DNA from: CAYNZV01 sp965217095
GTDB taxonomy: Bacteria; Latescibacterota; UBA2968; UBA8231
Length of the DNA stretch: 64,000 nt
Assembly (NCBI GenBank): GCA_965217095.1
Contig: OZ244235.1
Span: 4,216,001-4,280,000 of the forward strand
Direction of reading: 5' to 3'
Both the position numbers and the translations under genes were made by a program. Numbering within the stretch: the stretch's first letter is position 1; each line of letters opens with the position of its first letter. Below are positions 27,093 to 35,930 of this stretch, piece by piece. The notes beneath the pieces were generated by a model. It did no database searches. It worked only from the letters and a program-made list of their open reading frames with translations, and had not been told where the DNA came from.

Positions 27093-27983
27093 TCAGGTTA
27101 GTTTTGCAACCTGGGCGCCTGAGGTAGGTACCTGCAAGAGATCTTCACCGTAGACGATATCGCCGGTGAACAGGGTGCTGGCCTCAGCAACGATCCGTTC
27201 GCGCACGCCTGGGCCATCCATCTGTTCGGTCAGATGAACCAACACCAGGGTGTCCACCCCCGCTTCCGAGGCCGATCGCGCGGCATCCAGATGGCCTGAG
27301 CAAAACCCGGTCATACGCGGATCATTGACCACGCCGTTCAGAAAATGGCACATGTGAATGAGGATGTTGGCCCCGCGGGCAAGCTCCACAAGCGCCTCGG
27401 TGGGTGCCGTGTCACCTCCGAAAACGATGGAGGTTCCCTGGGTCTCGACGCGATAGGCAAGGCAGGTCAGTTGAGGTTGCACGTGAACCACTTCTGCCAC
27501 CAGCATACTCCATTCTCCGCGGTCCAGCTCGCTACCGTGAACGACCTCCTCAACATCGGGGACAGGCAGCTGTCTAGGCAGAATCCCGCCCCGCGCCTCG
27601 TAGATGAACTGGCTTCCCGGATGCTGGGTGCGAGCCTCAAGATCGGGCGCGAAGGCTCCCTCCGAACCGAGCAGTCGGTCCGTCATGATCCGCGTTCCCG
27701 GCGGGCCGATCACCGCCAGCTCCCCCACCTTGCCCGCCCCTTGATCCCAGCGGGTGAGCGCGAAATAGGCGAAATCGACGCAGTGGTCGTAGTGCAGATG
27801 GGTTAGCAGCAGGGTGTCGATCCGCGTCAGGTCCTCCTGTTTCTGCAGCAGGCGCCGCACGATGCCCGGACCGCAGTCGACCAGAATCCTTTCATCATCT
27901 ACCGCCAGCAGATAGCCCGATCCGGCCCGGTGTGTCAGCGGTGTCGGTGTTCCGGTGCCCAAAAGGTGCAATTCCACAGTCAT
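27093..27983 (-). CDS. Metallo-beta-lactamase-fold hydrolase, RNase Z-like
   Basis: About 296 residues. MBL-fold hydrolase with the HLHYDH metal motif and further ligands in GGDTAPTE and SGHLDA. The N-terminus (VELHLLGTGTPTP) and the DCGPGIVRRLL segment are those of the RNase Z/arylsulfatase/AtsA-like group. The protein lacks the flexible exosite arm I would expect for tRNase Z, so a small-molecule hydrolase is as likely. I chose ATG 27983 because GGAG lies 7 bases ahead; an in-frame upstream start at 28028 exists. It is divergent from ubiD. Confidence 0.82.
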   Translation of the reverse strand: MTVELHLLGTGTPTPLTHRAGSGYLLAVDDERILVDCGPGIVRRLLQKQEDLTRIDTLLLTHLHYDHCVDFAYFALTRWDQGAGKVGELAVIGPPGTRIMTDRLLGSEGAFAPDLEARTQHPGSQFIYEARGGILPRQLPVPDVEEVVHGSELDRGEWSMLVAEVVHVQPQLTCLAYRVETQGTSIVFGGDTAPTEALVELARGANILIHMCHFLNGVVNDPRMTGFCSGHLDAARSASEAGVDTLVLVHLTEQMDGPGVRERIVAEASTLFTGDIVYGEDLLQVPTSGAQVAKLT

Positions 27984-28098
27984 TCGAGTACTCCGGTCGT
28001 TTTTGCGACGGCAGGATTTTGCGTACAATCATCCCGTCGATTTTCTGTGAGTTCAGAGGTCGAAAGGTATCATCGATCTCATCCTCCCTCAACCGATC

Positions 28099-29910
28099 AT
28101 GAGAAACCTACGGGAATTCTTGGATCTCCTGCAGCGCGAAGGAGATCTTGCCACCATAGAAGCGCCGGTCGACTCCGACCTGGAGATTGCCGAGATCCAC
28201 CGGCGGGTCATCGCGTGCGGCGGACCGGCGTTGCTGTTTACCCATGTTACCGGCGCAGACTTCCCGTGTGTGACCAATCTGTTCGGGACGCGGAAACGGG
28301 TCGACCTGGCGTTCGGGCAGCGCCCGCAACAGTTCCTTGCCGAGCTGGTGGAGCTGGCCCATGAGGTCTCCTCGCTGTCCCCCCGAAAGCTTTGGGGCCA
28401 TCGCTCGCTGGCCGGTCAGTTGCGCAAGGTGGGCATGAAAACGGTCAACCGTGGACCAGTCACCGAATGCCGCCAGCCGGCGCCTGACCTGGAGCGTCTG
28501 CCGCTGCTGAAGACCTGGCCCGAAGATGGGGGCGGGTTCATTACCCTGCCTTTGGTGTACACCGAACACCCGGAAAGCGGCAAGCACAATCTGGGCATCT
28601 ATCGCATTCAGCGGTACGATGAGCGTACCACCGGAGTACATTGGCAGATTCAAAAAGGAGGAGGTTTTCATTATCACGTTGCGGAACAGTGGAACCAAGC
28701 GCTGCCGATGGTCATCTTCGTCGGCGGCCCGCCTGCACTCATTCTGGCAGCCATCGCGCCGTTGCCTGAAGATCTACCCGAACTGATGCTGGCGTCGCTG
28801 TTGCAGGGCGAGCGCCTGCAGCGCGTGAGGAATCCGGGCGGCGGTTTGCCGTTGATCGCGGAGGCCGACTTCGCCATCGAGGGCACCGTGGCGCCGTACG
28901 AACGAAAAATGGAAGGGCCGTTCGGCGACCATTACGGCTACTATTCGTTGGAACACGAATATCCAGTTCTTCGCGTAGATCAGGTCTATCATCGCAGGGA
29001 CGCTGTTTATCCGGCCACCGTGGTCGGAAAACCACCGCAGGAGGACCTGTTTCTGGGGAACTACATTCAGGATCTGATGGCCCCGCTCAGCCGTTTGGTG
29101 ATGCCGTCCATAAAAGCGATCTGGAGTTATGGGGAAACCGGCTACCACAGCCTGTCGAGCATCGTGGTGGAGGAGCGTTACCCCCGCGAGGCGATGAAGT
29201 TCGCTTTTCGGATCCTTGGCGAGGACGGAGGCCAGTTAGCGCTCACCAAGGTGCTTGTAGTGATCGACGGGGCGGTGGATCTGGCTGATTTCAGGCAGGT
29301 CCTCGAATACGCCCTGGCCCGGACTCAGTTGGAAACCGACCTGTTTGTCATCGCCAATCTCGCCATGGACAGTCTCGATTACACCGGCCCGGAGATCAAT
29401 CGGGGCAGCAAAGCGATCCTGATCGGCGTCGGCGAGGCCAAGCGGACGTTGCCGGCAGAATTCGACGGCGCGTTGCCGGCCGGGGCCACAGCCGTGTCGA
29501 CCTACTGTCGGGGGTGTTTGACGGTAAGCGGACCCGGGTATTCCGAAGATCCGAATTTCGCCGGGGTCCTGGCGCAGGATTCATCCGTGCGCGCATGGCC
29601 TCTGGTCTTCCTCGTGGACGACACGCGCGTTGTGGAAAGAAACGTGACCTTTCTCTGGAGCAGTTTCACCCGGTTCGAGCCGGCCGGCGACCTGTATGCG
29701 GCCGACGTTCGCCTGGTTCGGCACCACCCGAGCTACACGCCCCCGGTCGTACTCGACTGCCGCAAAAAACCGGGCTACCCGGACGAGCTCGTGGTGGATG
29801 AGGAAAGCGCGCGCAAGGTCAGCGGCCGGTGGCCCGAGTATTTTCCAGCTGGTGGCGTGGACGGTGTCGAAGACCGTCTGGGGTACACCGGCTTCGCTCT
29901 CATGGACTGA
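28099..29910 (+). CDS. UbiD-family prenyl-FMN-dependent decarboxylase
   Basis: 603 residues, the usual UbiD length. The N-terminus (NLREFLDLLQREGDL), EGPFGDHYGYYS with the conserved acidic residue in place of the usual Glu, and the C-terminal half match UbiD/3-octaprenyl-4-hydroxybenzoate carboxy-lyases. These enzymes reversibly decarboxylate aromatic or unsaturated acids with prenylated FMN made by UbiX. No ubiX or other ubiquinone or menaquinone gene is nearby, so a catabolic role is as likely as quinone synthesis. The amidase gene follows after six bases. Confidence 0.9.
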   Translation: MRNLREFLDLLQREGDLATIEAPVDSDLEIAEIHRRVIACGGPALLFTHVTGADFPCVTNLFGTRKRVDLAFGQRPQQFLAELVELAHEVSSLSPRKLWGHRSLAGQLRKVGMKTVNRGPVTECRQPAPDLERLPLLKTWPEDGGGFITLPLVYTEHPESGKHNLGIYRIQRYDERTTGVHWQIQKGGGFHYHVAEQWNQALPMVIFVGGPPALILAAIAPLPEDLPELMLASLLQGERLQRVRNPGGGLPLIAEADFAIEGTVAPYERKMEGPFGDHYGYYSLEHEYPVLRVDQVYHRRDAVYPATVVGKPPQEDLFLGNYIQDLMAPLSRLVMPSIKAIWSYGETGYHSLSSIVVEERYPREAMKFAFRILGEDGGQLALTKVLVVIDGAVDLADFRQVLEYALARTQLETDLFVIANLAMDSLDYTGPEINRGSKAILIGVGEAKRTLPAEFDGALPAGATAVSTYCRGCLTVSGPGYSEDPNFAGVLAQDSSVRAWPLVFLVDDTRVVERNVTFLWSSFTRFEPAGDLYAADVRLVRHHPSYTPPVVLDCRKKPGYPDELVVDEESARKVSGRWPEYFPAGGVDGVEDRLGYTGFALMD

Positions 29911-29916
29911 TTCGAC

Positions 29917-31341
29917 ATGGACACTTCGCTGGAACACGCTACCGTCAAAGAACTGGCAACCCTCATCGAGAAGGGCAGCCTCTCTCCCGTTGAGCTGACC
30001 GAATACTACCTCGACCGGATCGAGCGCCTCGACCAACGGTTGAATTCGTTCATGCTCGTTACCCACGAGCGCGCCCGCGCGGCCGCGAGAGCGGCCGAAA
30101 CCGCCATCGCCGGCGGCAACTACCTGGGCCCGCTGCACGGCATCCCGTTTGCCGTCAAGGATCTGGTGAACGTCGCCGGTTTGCCCACTACCAACGGATC
30201 GATCCTCTTCAAGGACCGCATTGCCCGCACGGATGCGACCGTTTTTCGCAAGCTGCTGCAGGCGGGCATCGTGCTCATTGGCAAGACCGGCCAGGTGGAG
30301 TTCGCCTTCGGCGCTACCGGGATCAACCACCATTACGGCACGCCGTGGAATCCGTGGGATGCCCAGGTGCAGCGCATTCCCGGTGGATCCAGCAGCGGAT
30401 CCGGCGTCAGCGTCGCCGCCGACCTGGTGCCGGCGGCCCTGGGGACCGATACCGGAGGTTCGGTGCGTTTGCCGGCAGCTTTCAATGGGCTCGTCGGATT
30501 GAAACCGACCTTCGGGCGCGTGAGCACGGTCGGTATCGAACCCCTGAACCCAGACCTCGATTCCCCCGGACCGCTCGTGCGCTCGGCGGAAGACGCGGTG
30601 CTTTTCCTGCAAGCGCTCGCCGGTCCCGACCCGGCCGACGAGAACACCTGGAATCGACCCTGCGAGCAGTTTGCCGAAAACCTCGACGCCGATCTCAGCG
30701 GCATGCGGGTTTGTTTTCCGCGCGAATACTTTTGGGAAGAAACCGATGACGAAGTGGAAGCGGCCGTGCGCGCCAGCGCCCGCGTTTTTGCCGATCTGGA
30801 TGTTCAGGTGGATGAGATATCGATCCCAGAGATCAACCAGATGGCAGCGTTGTTTGGCCGTGCAAACATCTCCGCCGTCGAGCTTTTCATGCGTCTGCGC
30901 CATCAGCTGGCGGAAAAGCCGGAGGCATTCGATCCGGCGGTAGGTCCTCGCATTATGACCGGAAGGGATGTTTCTGCGGTAGATTACCTGGAGATCAAAT
31001 TGGAGTACGAGCGGCTTAGAAGGCAGGTTGTTCGCACCCTGGCCAACGTGGATGCCCTCATAACCCCCACTACCCCGTTCGCAGCGCTACCGGTGTCAGA
31101 GGTAGATAGCGAAGCGTTTCCCACGCTGAACCTGCTGAGCTTGCGCAACACCGTCCCGGCGAATCTGCTCGGGCTGTGCGCCATTACCATGCCCTGCGGG
31201 TTTACCGATGGCGGCTTGCCGTTGGGTTTGCAACTCATCGGCCGGCCTTTTGAAGAGCGCCGGATCTTGTTGCTGGCGCATGCCTTCGAGCAAGCGTGTG
31301 AGTGGTCTGGCCGGCATGCAGATGTAAGCCTGTTCGAGTAG
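29917..31341 (+). CDS. Amidase-signature family hydrolase
   Basis: 474 residues. The Ser-cisSer-Lys triad is recognisable: Lys in PFAVKDLV, and the Ser pair in PGGSSSGSGVSVAAD with the GTDTGGSVRLPAAFNGLVGLKP-type core (read as GTDTGGSVRLPAA then NGLVGLKPTFGRVS). It hydrolyses a carboxamide. Without gatB or gatC beside it, and with ubiD in front, a catabolic amidase is more likely than the GatA subunit of amidotransferase. ATG start; likely co-transcribed with ubiD. Confidence 0.88.
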   Translation: MDTSLEHATVKELATLIEKGSLSPVELTEYYLDRIERLDQRLNSFMLVTHERARAAARAAETAIAGGNYLGPLHGIPFAVKDLVNVAGLPTTNGSILFKDRIARTDATVFRKLLQAGIVLIGKTGQVEFAFGATGINHHYGTPWNPWDAQVQRIPGGSSSGSGVSVAADLVPAALGTDTGGSVRLPAAFNGLVGLKPTFGRVSTVGIEPLNPDLDSPGPLVRSAEDAVLFLQALAGPDPADENTWNRPCEQFAENLDADLSGMRVCFPREYFWEETDDEVEAAVRASARVFADLDVQVDEISIPEINQMAALFGRANISAVELFMRLRHQLAEKPEAFDPAVGPRIMTGRDVSAVDYLEIKLEYERLRRQVVRTLANVDALITPTTPFAALPVSEVDSEAFPTLNLLSLRNTVPANLLGLCAITMPCGFTDGGLPLGLQLIGRPFEERRILLLAHAFEQACEWSGRHADVSLFE

Positions 31342-31361
31342 TGCGGACCCGCCGGGTAGGC

Positions 31362-31390
31362 TTGCTCGGATATACCGCCGCCGCTATATT
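31362..31390 (+). promoter_or_regulatory. Promoter of tRNA-Glu
   Basis: TTGCTC (31362-31367), a 17-base spacer and TATATT (31385-31390) end 39 bases before the mature tRNA. The -10 hexamer is close to consensus. Confidence 0.55.
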
Positions 31391-31429
31391 TCACGGCGCC
31401 TAAATCAACCTTCTGACCCATCCTCTTGT

Positions 31430-31504
31430 GCTCCCATCGTCCAGCGGTTAGGACCCAGGATTTTCAATCCTGTAACCGGAGTTCGAGTCTCCGTGGGAGC
31501 ACCA
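31430..31504 (+). tRNA. tRNA-Glu (anticodon TTC)
   Basis: 75 bases including an encoded CCA end. The acceptor arms GCTCCCA (31430-31436) and TGGGAGC (31494-31500) pair fully; discriminator A at 31501 and CCA at 31502-31504. The anticodon stem CAGGA/TCCTG holds the loop TTTTCAA with anticodon TTC at 31463-31465. The T loop contains GTTCGAGTC. A promoter precedes it and a terminator follows it, so it is a single-gene transcript. Confidence 0.97.
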
Positions 31505-31525
31505 CAACTCAAAATACCAGAAAAG

Positions 31526-31547
31526 GCCCTCTACTCGAGGGCTTTTT
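31526..31547 (+). terminator. Rho-independent terminator of tRNA-Glu
   Basis: Perfect stem GCCCTC/GAGGGC (31526-31531 with 31537-31542), loop TACTC, followed by TTTTT at 31543-31547. Confidence 0.85.
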
Positions 31548-31628
31548 CTGTATCATCAGATCCCATCGGCGATGGTCCCTTCTTTTGCGGTCTTGTCCGC
31601 GACTGTGTATCCTGAATTCGGGTGATTT

Positions 31629-31811
31629 ATGTTTCTGACATTGCTGAGAAAATTAATTTCCTGGATCCTGATTGATCTTCTCCTCTCGGTCGCGCGACGG
31701 TGGTTTGCCGGCGATCTCTCCTTGCAGAAGCTTGCCGATAAAGCGCTGGCGTCGCTTCCGCGGTTTTCGGGAAAACCGGGTGACAAAGCCAAAAACAAGA
31801 CCCTCTCTTGA
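31629..31811 (+). CDS. Small hydrophobic protein, unknown
   Basis: 60 residues. One hydrophobic N-terminal helix (about residues 2-23: FLTLLRKLISWILIDLLLSV) and a basic tail (KPGDKAKNKT). I do not recognise it. Support that it is real: an ATG start, codon use in keeping with its neighbours, and a stop that overlaps the TTG start of the receiver gene by four bases-type coupling (TTGA). A single-helix partner of the response regulator or the flippase is conceivable but unproven. Confidence 0.45.
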   Translation: MFLTLLRKLISWILIDLLLSVARRWFAGDLSLQKLADKALASLPRFSGKPGDKAKNKTLS

Positions 31812-32191
31812 ACGTTCAGATCGGAAAAATCACCAAGTCCGTCCTGGTAATCGAGGACCAGGCCATAGCGCGAAAGACCATGTGCCAGCAGCTGGAGTAT
31901 TACGGTTACAAGGTCCTGGAGGCGAGCACCGGCAAGGAGGGGTTGCAGCTGTTCAACCAGCACAAGACCGATGTCGGCATGGTACTTCTCGACCTTTCCC
32001 TGCCCGATGTATACCAGATGTTGGCGGCACTGCGGACGTTGGAATCCAACGTGAAGGTAGCCGTCTGCACCGATGAGTCGCTCACCGAGTCGAAGTCCAA
32101 GGAGGAGTTCAAGGACCTGGTGGGCATCCTCAAGAGGCCCGTGCGCACCGATAGATTGCTTGCTCTGCTGCACAAGGGCCTAGAGGGTTGA
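31808..32191 (+). CDS. Stand-alone response-regulator receiver domain
   Basis: 127 residues, a single CheY-like domain without an output domain. Acidic pocket EDQ (Glu16-Asp17), phosphoacceptor Asp62 in LLDLSLPD, the Thr position in VAVCTDE and the conserved Lys in LKRP are all present, so it should be phosphorylatable. No histidine kinase is in the window. TTG start overlapping the small upstream gene. The polysaccharide flippase follows 42 bases later. Confidence 0.85.
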   Translation: MNVQIGKITKSVLVIEDQAIARKTMCQQLEYYGYKVLEASTGKEGLQLFNQHKTDVGMVLLDLSLPDVYQMLAALRTLESNVKVAVCTDESLTESKSKEEFKDLVGILKRPVRTDRLLALLHKGLEG

Positions 32192-32233
32192 CCTTCTGAC
32201 GATTTCAGGATAACCCGAACCCTCGCTATCCGT

Positions 32234-33709
32234 TTGGCCCAATCTCTTGCGACTCGCGCCGTTCGCGGCGTTCTATGGACCGGCAGCGCCTCTTTCGTCC
32301 AGCTACTGATCCCCCTGGTGTTGTACGGCTTTCTGCCGGCAGATCAGATGGGCAGGTTCGAGGGTGCTCTTACGATCGTCATGTTAGGTGCGTTGCTCGG
32401 CAGCCTGGGGCTTGGCGAGGCCCTGGTTCAGAACCGCAGCGCCGGTGATATCCATTTCAATTCCGCGTTCTGGACCTGCCTGGTTACCGGGTGCGCTATC
32501 TCCCTTCTCTTGATCGCCAGTGCCTCGCGTATTGGGGACCTGCTCTCCTGGCCGAGTCCGGATGCATTGCGGCCGTTGTTGGTTCCGCTTTCGCTTTTGA
32601 TTCCGGTGGCTTCGGTCTCGGGTATCTTCCGCGCCCGCCTTTCGCGCGAGCTGCTTTTCAAGCCCTTGGCTATTTCTGAAGTCGTGTCGGTGCTGTCCTA
32701 CGCGGTGGTGGTAATCGCGTTGCTGCCGCACTACGGGCTCTGGAGCCCGATCGTTGGTGCGGTGGTCCGCGAGGCCGCGTTGCTTATCAGTCTTTGTATT
32801 TCGGCACGCTGGTGCCCGCGCTTTGTTTGCAGCGTCGCCAGCCTCAAAGAGGTTCTTCCTTTCGGCCTGCATTTCACCGGTTCACGCAGCGTCAACTTTC
32901 TCAACAGTCACCTTGCAACCTTCTTCATCATGCCGCTGTTGGGCGAAGCTGCCCACGGATATTACAAGTTTGCGCATCGCATGACGCTGTTGCCCCTGGT
33001 GCGTCTTTCCACCACCATAACGCGGGTTTCCTTCCCAACCTTCTCCTCCATTCAAGACGATGCCGACCTCTTGCCTCGGGGATACCTCAAGTCGGTGCAG
33101 AGCATTGCATTGTTTATGTGGCCGGTGCTAGTCTGGCTACTGGTGTTTGCACCGGAGGTGCTGGTATTCGTAGAAAAAATCAACGATCTCGAACTCAGTC
33201 CTGCCCTTTGGGGTCTACGCCTGTTGATCATCGCCACCCTGGTCAAATCCGTGGGCATTGTGGTCGGTTCGGTGTTTATGGCCAAGGGGAAGGCGAATTG
33301 GGCGCTTTATTGGTCCTTGTTCAGTCTTCTTCTGCTGTTGCCGGCGCTCTACTATGCGGCCGAGTATGGAGTGGCCGGCGTCGCTGCGGCGATTGCCGCG
33401 ACCGCGTTGATCTTTTTGGTGCTGTCACAGCATTTGGTAAACCGTTTAACCGATCTGAGTTTTGCCGACTATTTGGGCAGTCTCGTCAGACCGCTCCTGG
33501 TCAGCCTCGTGGTATTGGCCGTACTGGTCTACGCCAGTACCGCTCTACCGCCAGATCCGTTCGTACGCCTTGCCGCCGGGACAGGTGTCGGAATCGTGGC
33601 GTACCTGGCGGCGACGCGACTATTCGCCTGGGAACTCTGTCAACAGGTTTGGAAGAGTCTGTCCGGGGATCGATCCGCCACAACCAACGGCGGCGAGGAT
33701 CCCACCTGA
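32234..33709 (+). CDS. Polysaccharide flippase (Wzx/WzxC-like, MOP superfamily)
   Basis: 491 residues with about 12-14 membrane helices, and the N-terminal RAVRGVLWTGSASFVQLLIP typical of WzxC/RfbX-type lipopolysaccharide translocases. These proteins move undecaprenyl-linked sugar repeats across the inner membrane. There are no glycosyltransferase or polymerase genes around it. The start is a TTG at 32234 without an evident ribosome site. A short hydrophilic tail closes the protein. Confidence 0.85.
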   Translation: MAQSLATRAVRGVLWTGSASFVQLLIPLVLYGFLPADQMGRFEGALTIVMLGALLGSLGLGEALVQNRSAGDIHFNSAFWTCLVTGCAISLLLIASASRIGDLLSWPSPDALRPLLVPLSLLIPVASVSGIFRARLSRELLFKPLAISEVVSVLSYAVVVIALLPHYGLWSPIVGAVVREAALLISLCISARWCPRFVCSVASLKEVLPFGLHFTGSRSVNFLNSHLATFFIMPLLGEAAHGYYKFAHRMTLLPLVRLSTTITRVSFPTFSSIQDDADLLPRGYLKSVQSIALFMWPVLVWLLVFAPEVLVFVEKINDLELSPALWGLRLLIIATLVKSVGIVVGSVFMAKGKANWALYWSLFSLLLLLPALYYAAEYGVAGVAAAIAATALIFLVLSQHLVNRLTDLSFADYLGSLVRPLLVSLVVLAVLVYASTALPPDPFVRLAAGTGVGIVAYLAATRLFAWELCQQVWKSLSGDRSATTNGGEDPT

Positions 33710-33756
33710 CCGCAGCGGATTCGTATTCGGCAGGCATTTCACACCGCCCATCTCCT

Positions 33757-33785
33757 TTGCGCCTGATTATGCCATGAGGTATCTT
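33757..33785 (+). promoter_or_regulatory. Possible promoter of pdxST
   Basis: TTGCGC (33757-33762), a 17-base spacer and TATCTT (33780-33785) lie 46 bases before pdxS, which has a strong AGGAGGT ribosome site. Confidence 0.4.
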
Positions 33786-33831
33786 CTACTTCAACGCTCG
33801 ATCATGATCAATTTTAGGAGGTAGGATTACA

Positions 33832-34731
33832 ATGTCCGAACAGTCCAACGGCCAAACGGGAACGCCGAAACTCAAGACCGGTCTCGCCGAGATGCTTAAG
33901 GGCGGAGTGATCATGGATGTGGTCACTGCCGATCAGGCAAAAATCGCCGCCGATGCCGGCGCCGTGTCGGTGATGGCCCTGGAGCGAGTGCCCGCCGACA
34001 TCCGCAAGGATGGCGGGGTTGCGCGCATGGCCAGCATCGAAAAACTCCGGGAGATCATGGAAGTGGTCTCGATCCCGGTCATGGCCAAGGTTCGCATTGG
34101 GCACTTCGCCGAGGCGCAGATGCTTCAAGCTCTAGGCGTTGACTACGTCGATGAAAGCGAGGTCCTGACGCCAGCCGACGAACACTTCCACATCGACAAG
34201 TTTGCCTTCGACGTACCGTTTGTCTGCGGCTGCCGCAATCTGGGCGAAGCGCTGCGCCGAATTGGCGAAGGCGCCGCTATGATCCGCACCAAAGGCGAAG
34301 CCGGGTCGGGCAACATCGTAGAGGCGGTACGCCACATGCGCAGTGTCACCGACGAGATGCGACGACTTACCACGCTGCGACCGGAAGAGTTGATGACGGC
34401 GGCAAAGGACTTGGGCGCTCCCTACGAGTTGGTGAAGATGGTCGCCGGGGATGGCAAACTGCCGGTCCCGAACTTCGCGGCGGGCGGCATCGCCACTCCG
34501 GCAGACGCTTCGCTCATGATGCAGCTGGGCGCCGAAGCCGTCTTTGTGGGTTCGGGGATCTTCAAGTCGGGGGACCCGGAGCAGCGCGCCAAGGCAATCG
34601 TGGAGGCCACGACCCACTACGAGGACCCGGAAGTGCTGATTCGCGTGTCCGAGAAGCTGGGTGAGGCTATGGTGGGAATCGATATCAACACGATCGAAGA
34701 AGGGCAGCTGCTGCAGACCAGAGGTTGGTAG
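33832..34731 (+). CDS. pdxS: Pyridoxal 5'-phosphate synthase, lyase subunit
   Basis: 299 residues. TIM-barrel subunit that condenses ribose 5-phosphate, glyceraldehyde 3-phosphate and ammonia into PLP. Highly conserved stretches: KGGVIMDVV, VMALERVPADIRKDGGVARM, the two active-site Lys regions (VMAKVRIGHF and RTKGEAGSGN) and NFAAGGIATPADASLMM. Its presence means the organism uses the DXP-independent B6 route. The glutaminase pdxT follows after 3 bases. Confidence 0.97.
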   Translation: MSEQSNGQTGTPKLKTGLAEMLKGGVIMDVVTADQAKIAADAGAVSVMALERVPADIRKDGGVARMASIEKLREIMEVVSIPVMAKVRIGHFAEAQMLQALGVDYVDESEVLTPADEHFHIDKFAFDVPFVCGCRNLGEALRRIGEGAAMIRTKGEAGSGNIVEAVRHMRSVTDEMRRLTTLRPEELMTAAKDLGAPYELVKMVAGDGKLPVPNFAAGGIATPADASLMMQLGAEAVFVGSGIFKSGDPEQRAKAIVEATTHYEDPEVLIRVSEKLGEAMVGIDINTIEEGQLLQTRGW

Positions 34732-34734
34732 CTA

Positions 34735-35310
34735 GTGCCCGTAGGCGTTCTGGGTCTGCAAGGCGACTTCGAAGCCCATGGCAGGATGCTGGAGCAGCTG
34801 GGCGCCACCGTGCAGGTCGTCAAAAAACCCCCACAACTGGCCGAACTGTCTGGCTTGGTGATTCCGGGCGGGGAGAGCACCACCCTGATTCGCCTCATGG
34901 ATCTCTACGACTTCTGGGATCCACTTCGCACATTCTCCAGCGAGGGTGGGGTCATTTTGGGAACCTGCGCCGGCATGATTCTGCTGGCCGCAGAGGTTCT
35001 CAACCCCGCGCAAAAATCGCTCGGACTCATCGACCTTACGGTGGAGCGCAACAGCTACGGCCGTCAGAGGGAGAGCTTCGAGGCGACCGGCAGCTTCTGC
35101 GCCAACGGCCATGCCAGCGCGTTGCCGATGGTGTTTATCCGTGCCCCTCGCATTCTCCGTCTCGGCGCGGCGGTCGAGAGCCTGGCTACCTGTGGCGACG
35201 ACTGCGTATTGGCGCGACAAGATCGGGTCATCGCTGGTGCCTTCCATCCCGAGCTCACCGGCAATCCCACCGTTCACCAGTACTTCCTAGACCTCGTACC
35301 CCGTACATAA
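34735..35310 (+). CDS. pdxT: Pyridoxal 5'-phosphate synthase, glutaminase subunit
   Basis: 191 residues. Class I glutamine amidotransferase that feeds ammonia to PdxS. Catalytic Cys in GTCAGMILLA; the His and Glu are in GAFHPELT; GLQGDFEAH and IPGGESTTL are PdxT signatures. GTG start three bases after the pdxS stop. Confidence 0.96.
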   Translation: MPVGVLGLQGDFEAHGRMLEQLGATVQVVKKPPQLAELSGLVIPGGESTTLIRLMDLYDFWDPLRTFSSEGGVILGTCAGMILLAAEVLNPAQKSLGLIDLTVERNSYGRQRESFEATGSFCANGHASALPMVFIRAPRILRLGAAVESLATCGDDCVLARQDRVIAGAFHPELTGNPTVHQYFLDLVPRT

Positions 35311-35336
35311 GGGTCGGGGGTATTCCGGACCTTATG
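35306..35336. terminator. Hairpin between the convergent pdxT and beta-barrel genes
   Basis: 12-base arms (35306-35317 with 35325-35336; one mismatch and one G-U pair) and a 7-base loop. It lies at the convergent gene ends, which suits a two-way terminator, but neither side has a U-tract. Confidence 0.4.
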
Positions 35337-35348
35337 GTGGGACGCAAC

Positions 35349-35915
35349 TCAGAACTGGAATTGCACCCTGCCGGAAAAACGGTTGATGCTGATGTTGTCG
35401 TCAGCGAAGATGAAATCGTGCTGGAATCGAAGTCCGACCTGCAGATGTTTGCTCAAATGCATCTCCGCGCCGACACCTGGAGCAATGCCGAACTTGCTGG
35501 ATCCGACATCCGGGGAATACAACTCCGTATCCAACGAAAAGGAGTAGCTGAACGGCTCCAGATCGTAAGAGCTTCTCATACCGGCACTGAACAGGTTGGT
35601 TTTCTGGTCGGAGATGTGGTCGGAGATGTGGCCGAATCCTAGCTGAAAGGCAAGCCAGTCTTCCACCATGTAACCGGCGTTGACGCCCGTAAACAGGTCG
35701 GTTTGCGACGTCTCCAAGTCGGAGTTGTCGTCCTCGATGTCCACCACGGCGGCTCCGACGAATCCCTCCACAAAATACGCACCGCCGGTGCTCCAGTACC
35801 GGTAACCCCCTTTGCCATATTCGCTTCCCTCCGGGCCGTCGGTGCGCCCTTCGTCGTCGGCAAAAGTAGGAACGGCCAAGGCCAAAATAGCGAGAATGCA
35901 GGTAGCGCGTCGCAT
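35349..35915 (-). CDS. Outer-membrane beta-barrel protein (OmpA/OmpW-like)
   Basis: 188 residues. Sec signal peptide (MRRATCILAILALAVPTFA, cleavage near 19) followed by alternating amphipathic strands and a C-terminal Phe (VQFQF), the BAM recognition end of outer-membrane barrels. By length, about eight strands. This is good evidence for a diderm envelope. Function unknown. GGGGG ribosome site before the ATG. It lies 15 bases after the LpoB-like gene and probably belongs to that leftward cluster. Confidence 0.75.
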   Translation of the reverse strand: MRRATCILAILALAVPTFADDEGRTDGPEGSEYGKGGYRYWSTGGAYFVEGFVGAAVVDIEDDNSDLETSQTDLFTGVNAGYMVEDWLAFQLGFGHISDHISDQKTNLFSAGMRSSYDLEPFSYSFSLDTELYSPDVGSSKFGIAPGVGAEMHLSKHLQVGLRFQHDFIFADDNISINRFSGRVQFQF

Positions 35916-35930
35916 GATTCAACCCCCGAG

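Noticed and set aside
29581..30903. Long leftward open frame (440 codons) opposite ubiD and the amidase
   Set aside because: Both rightward genes carry clear family motifs; the antisense frame reflects high G+C content and shows no recognisable domain.
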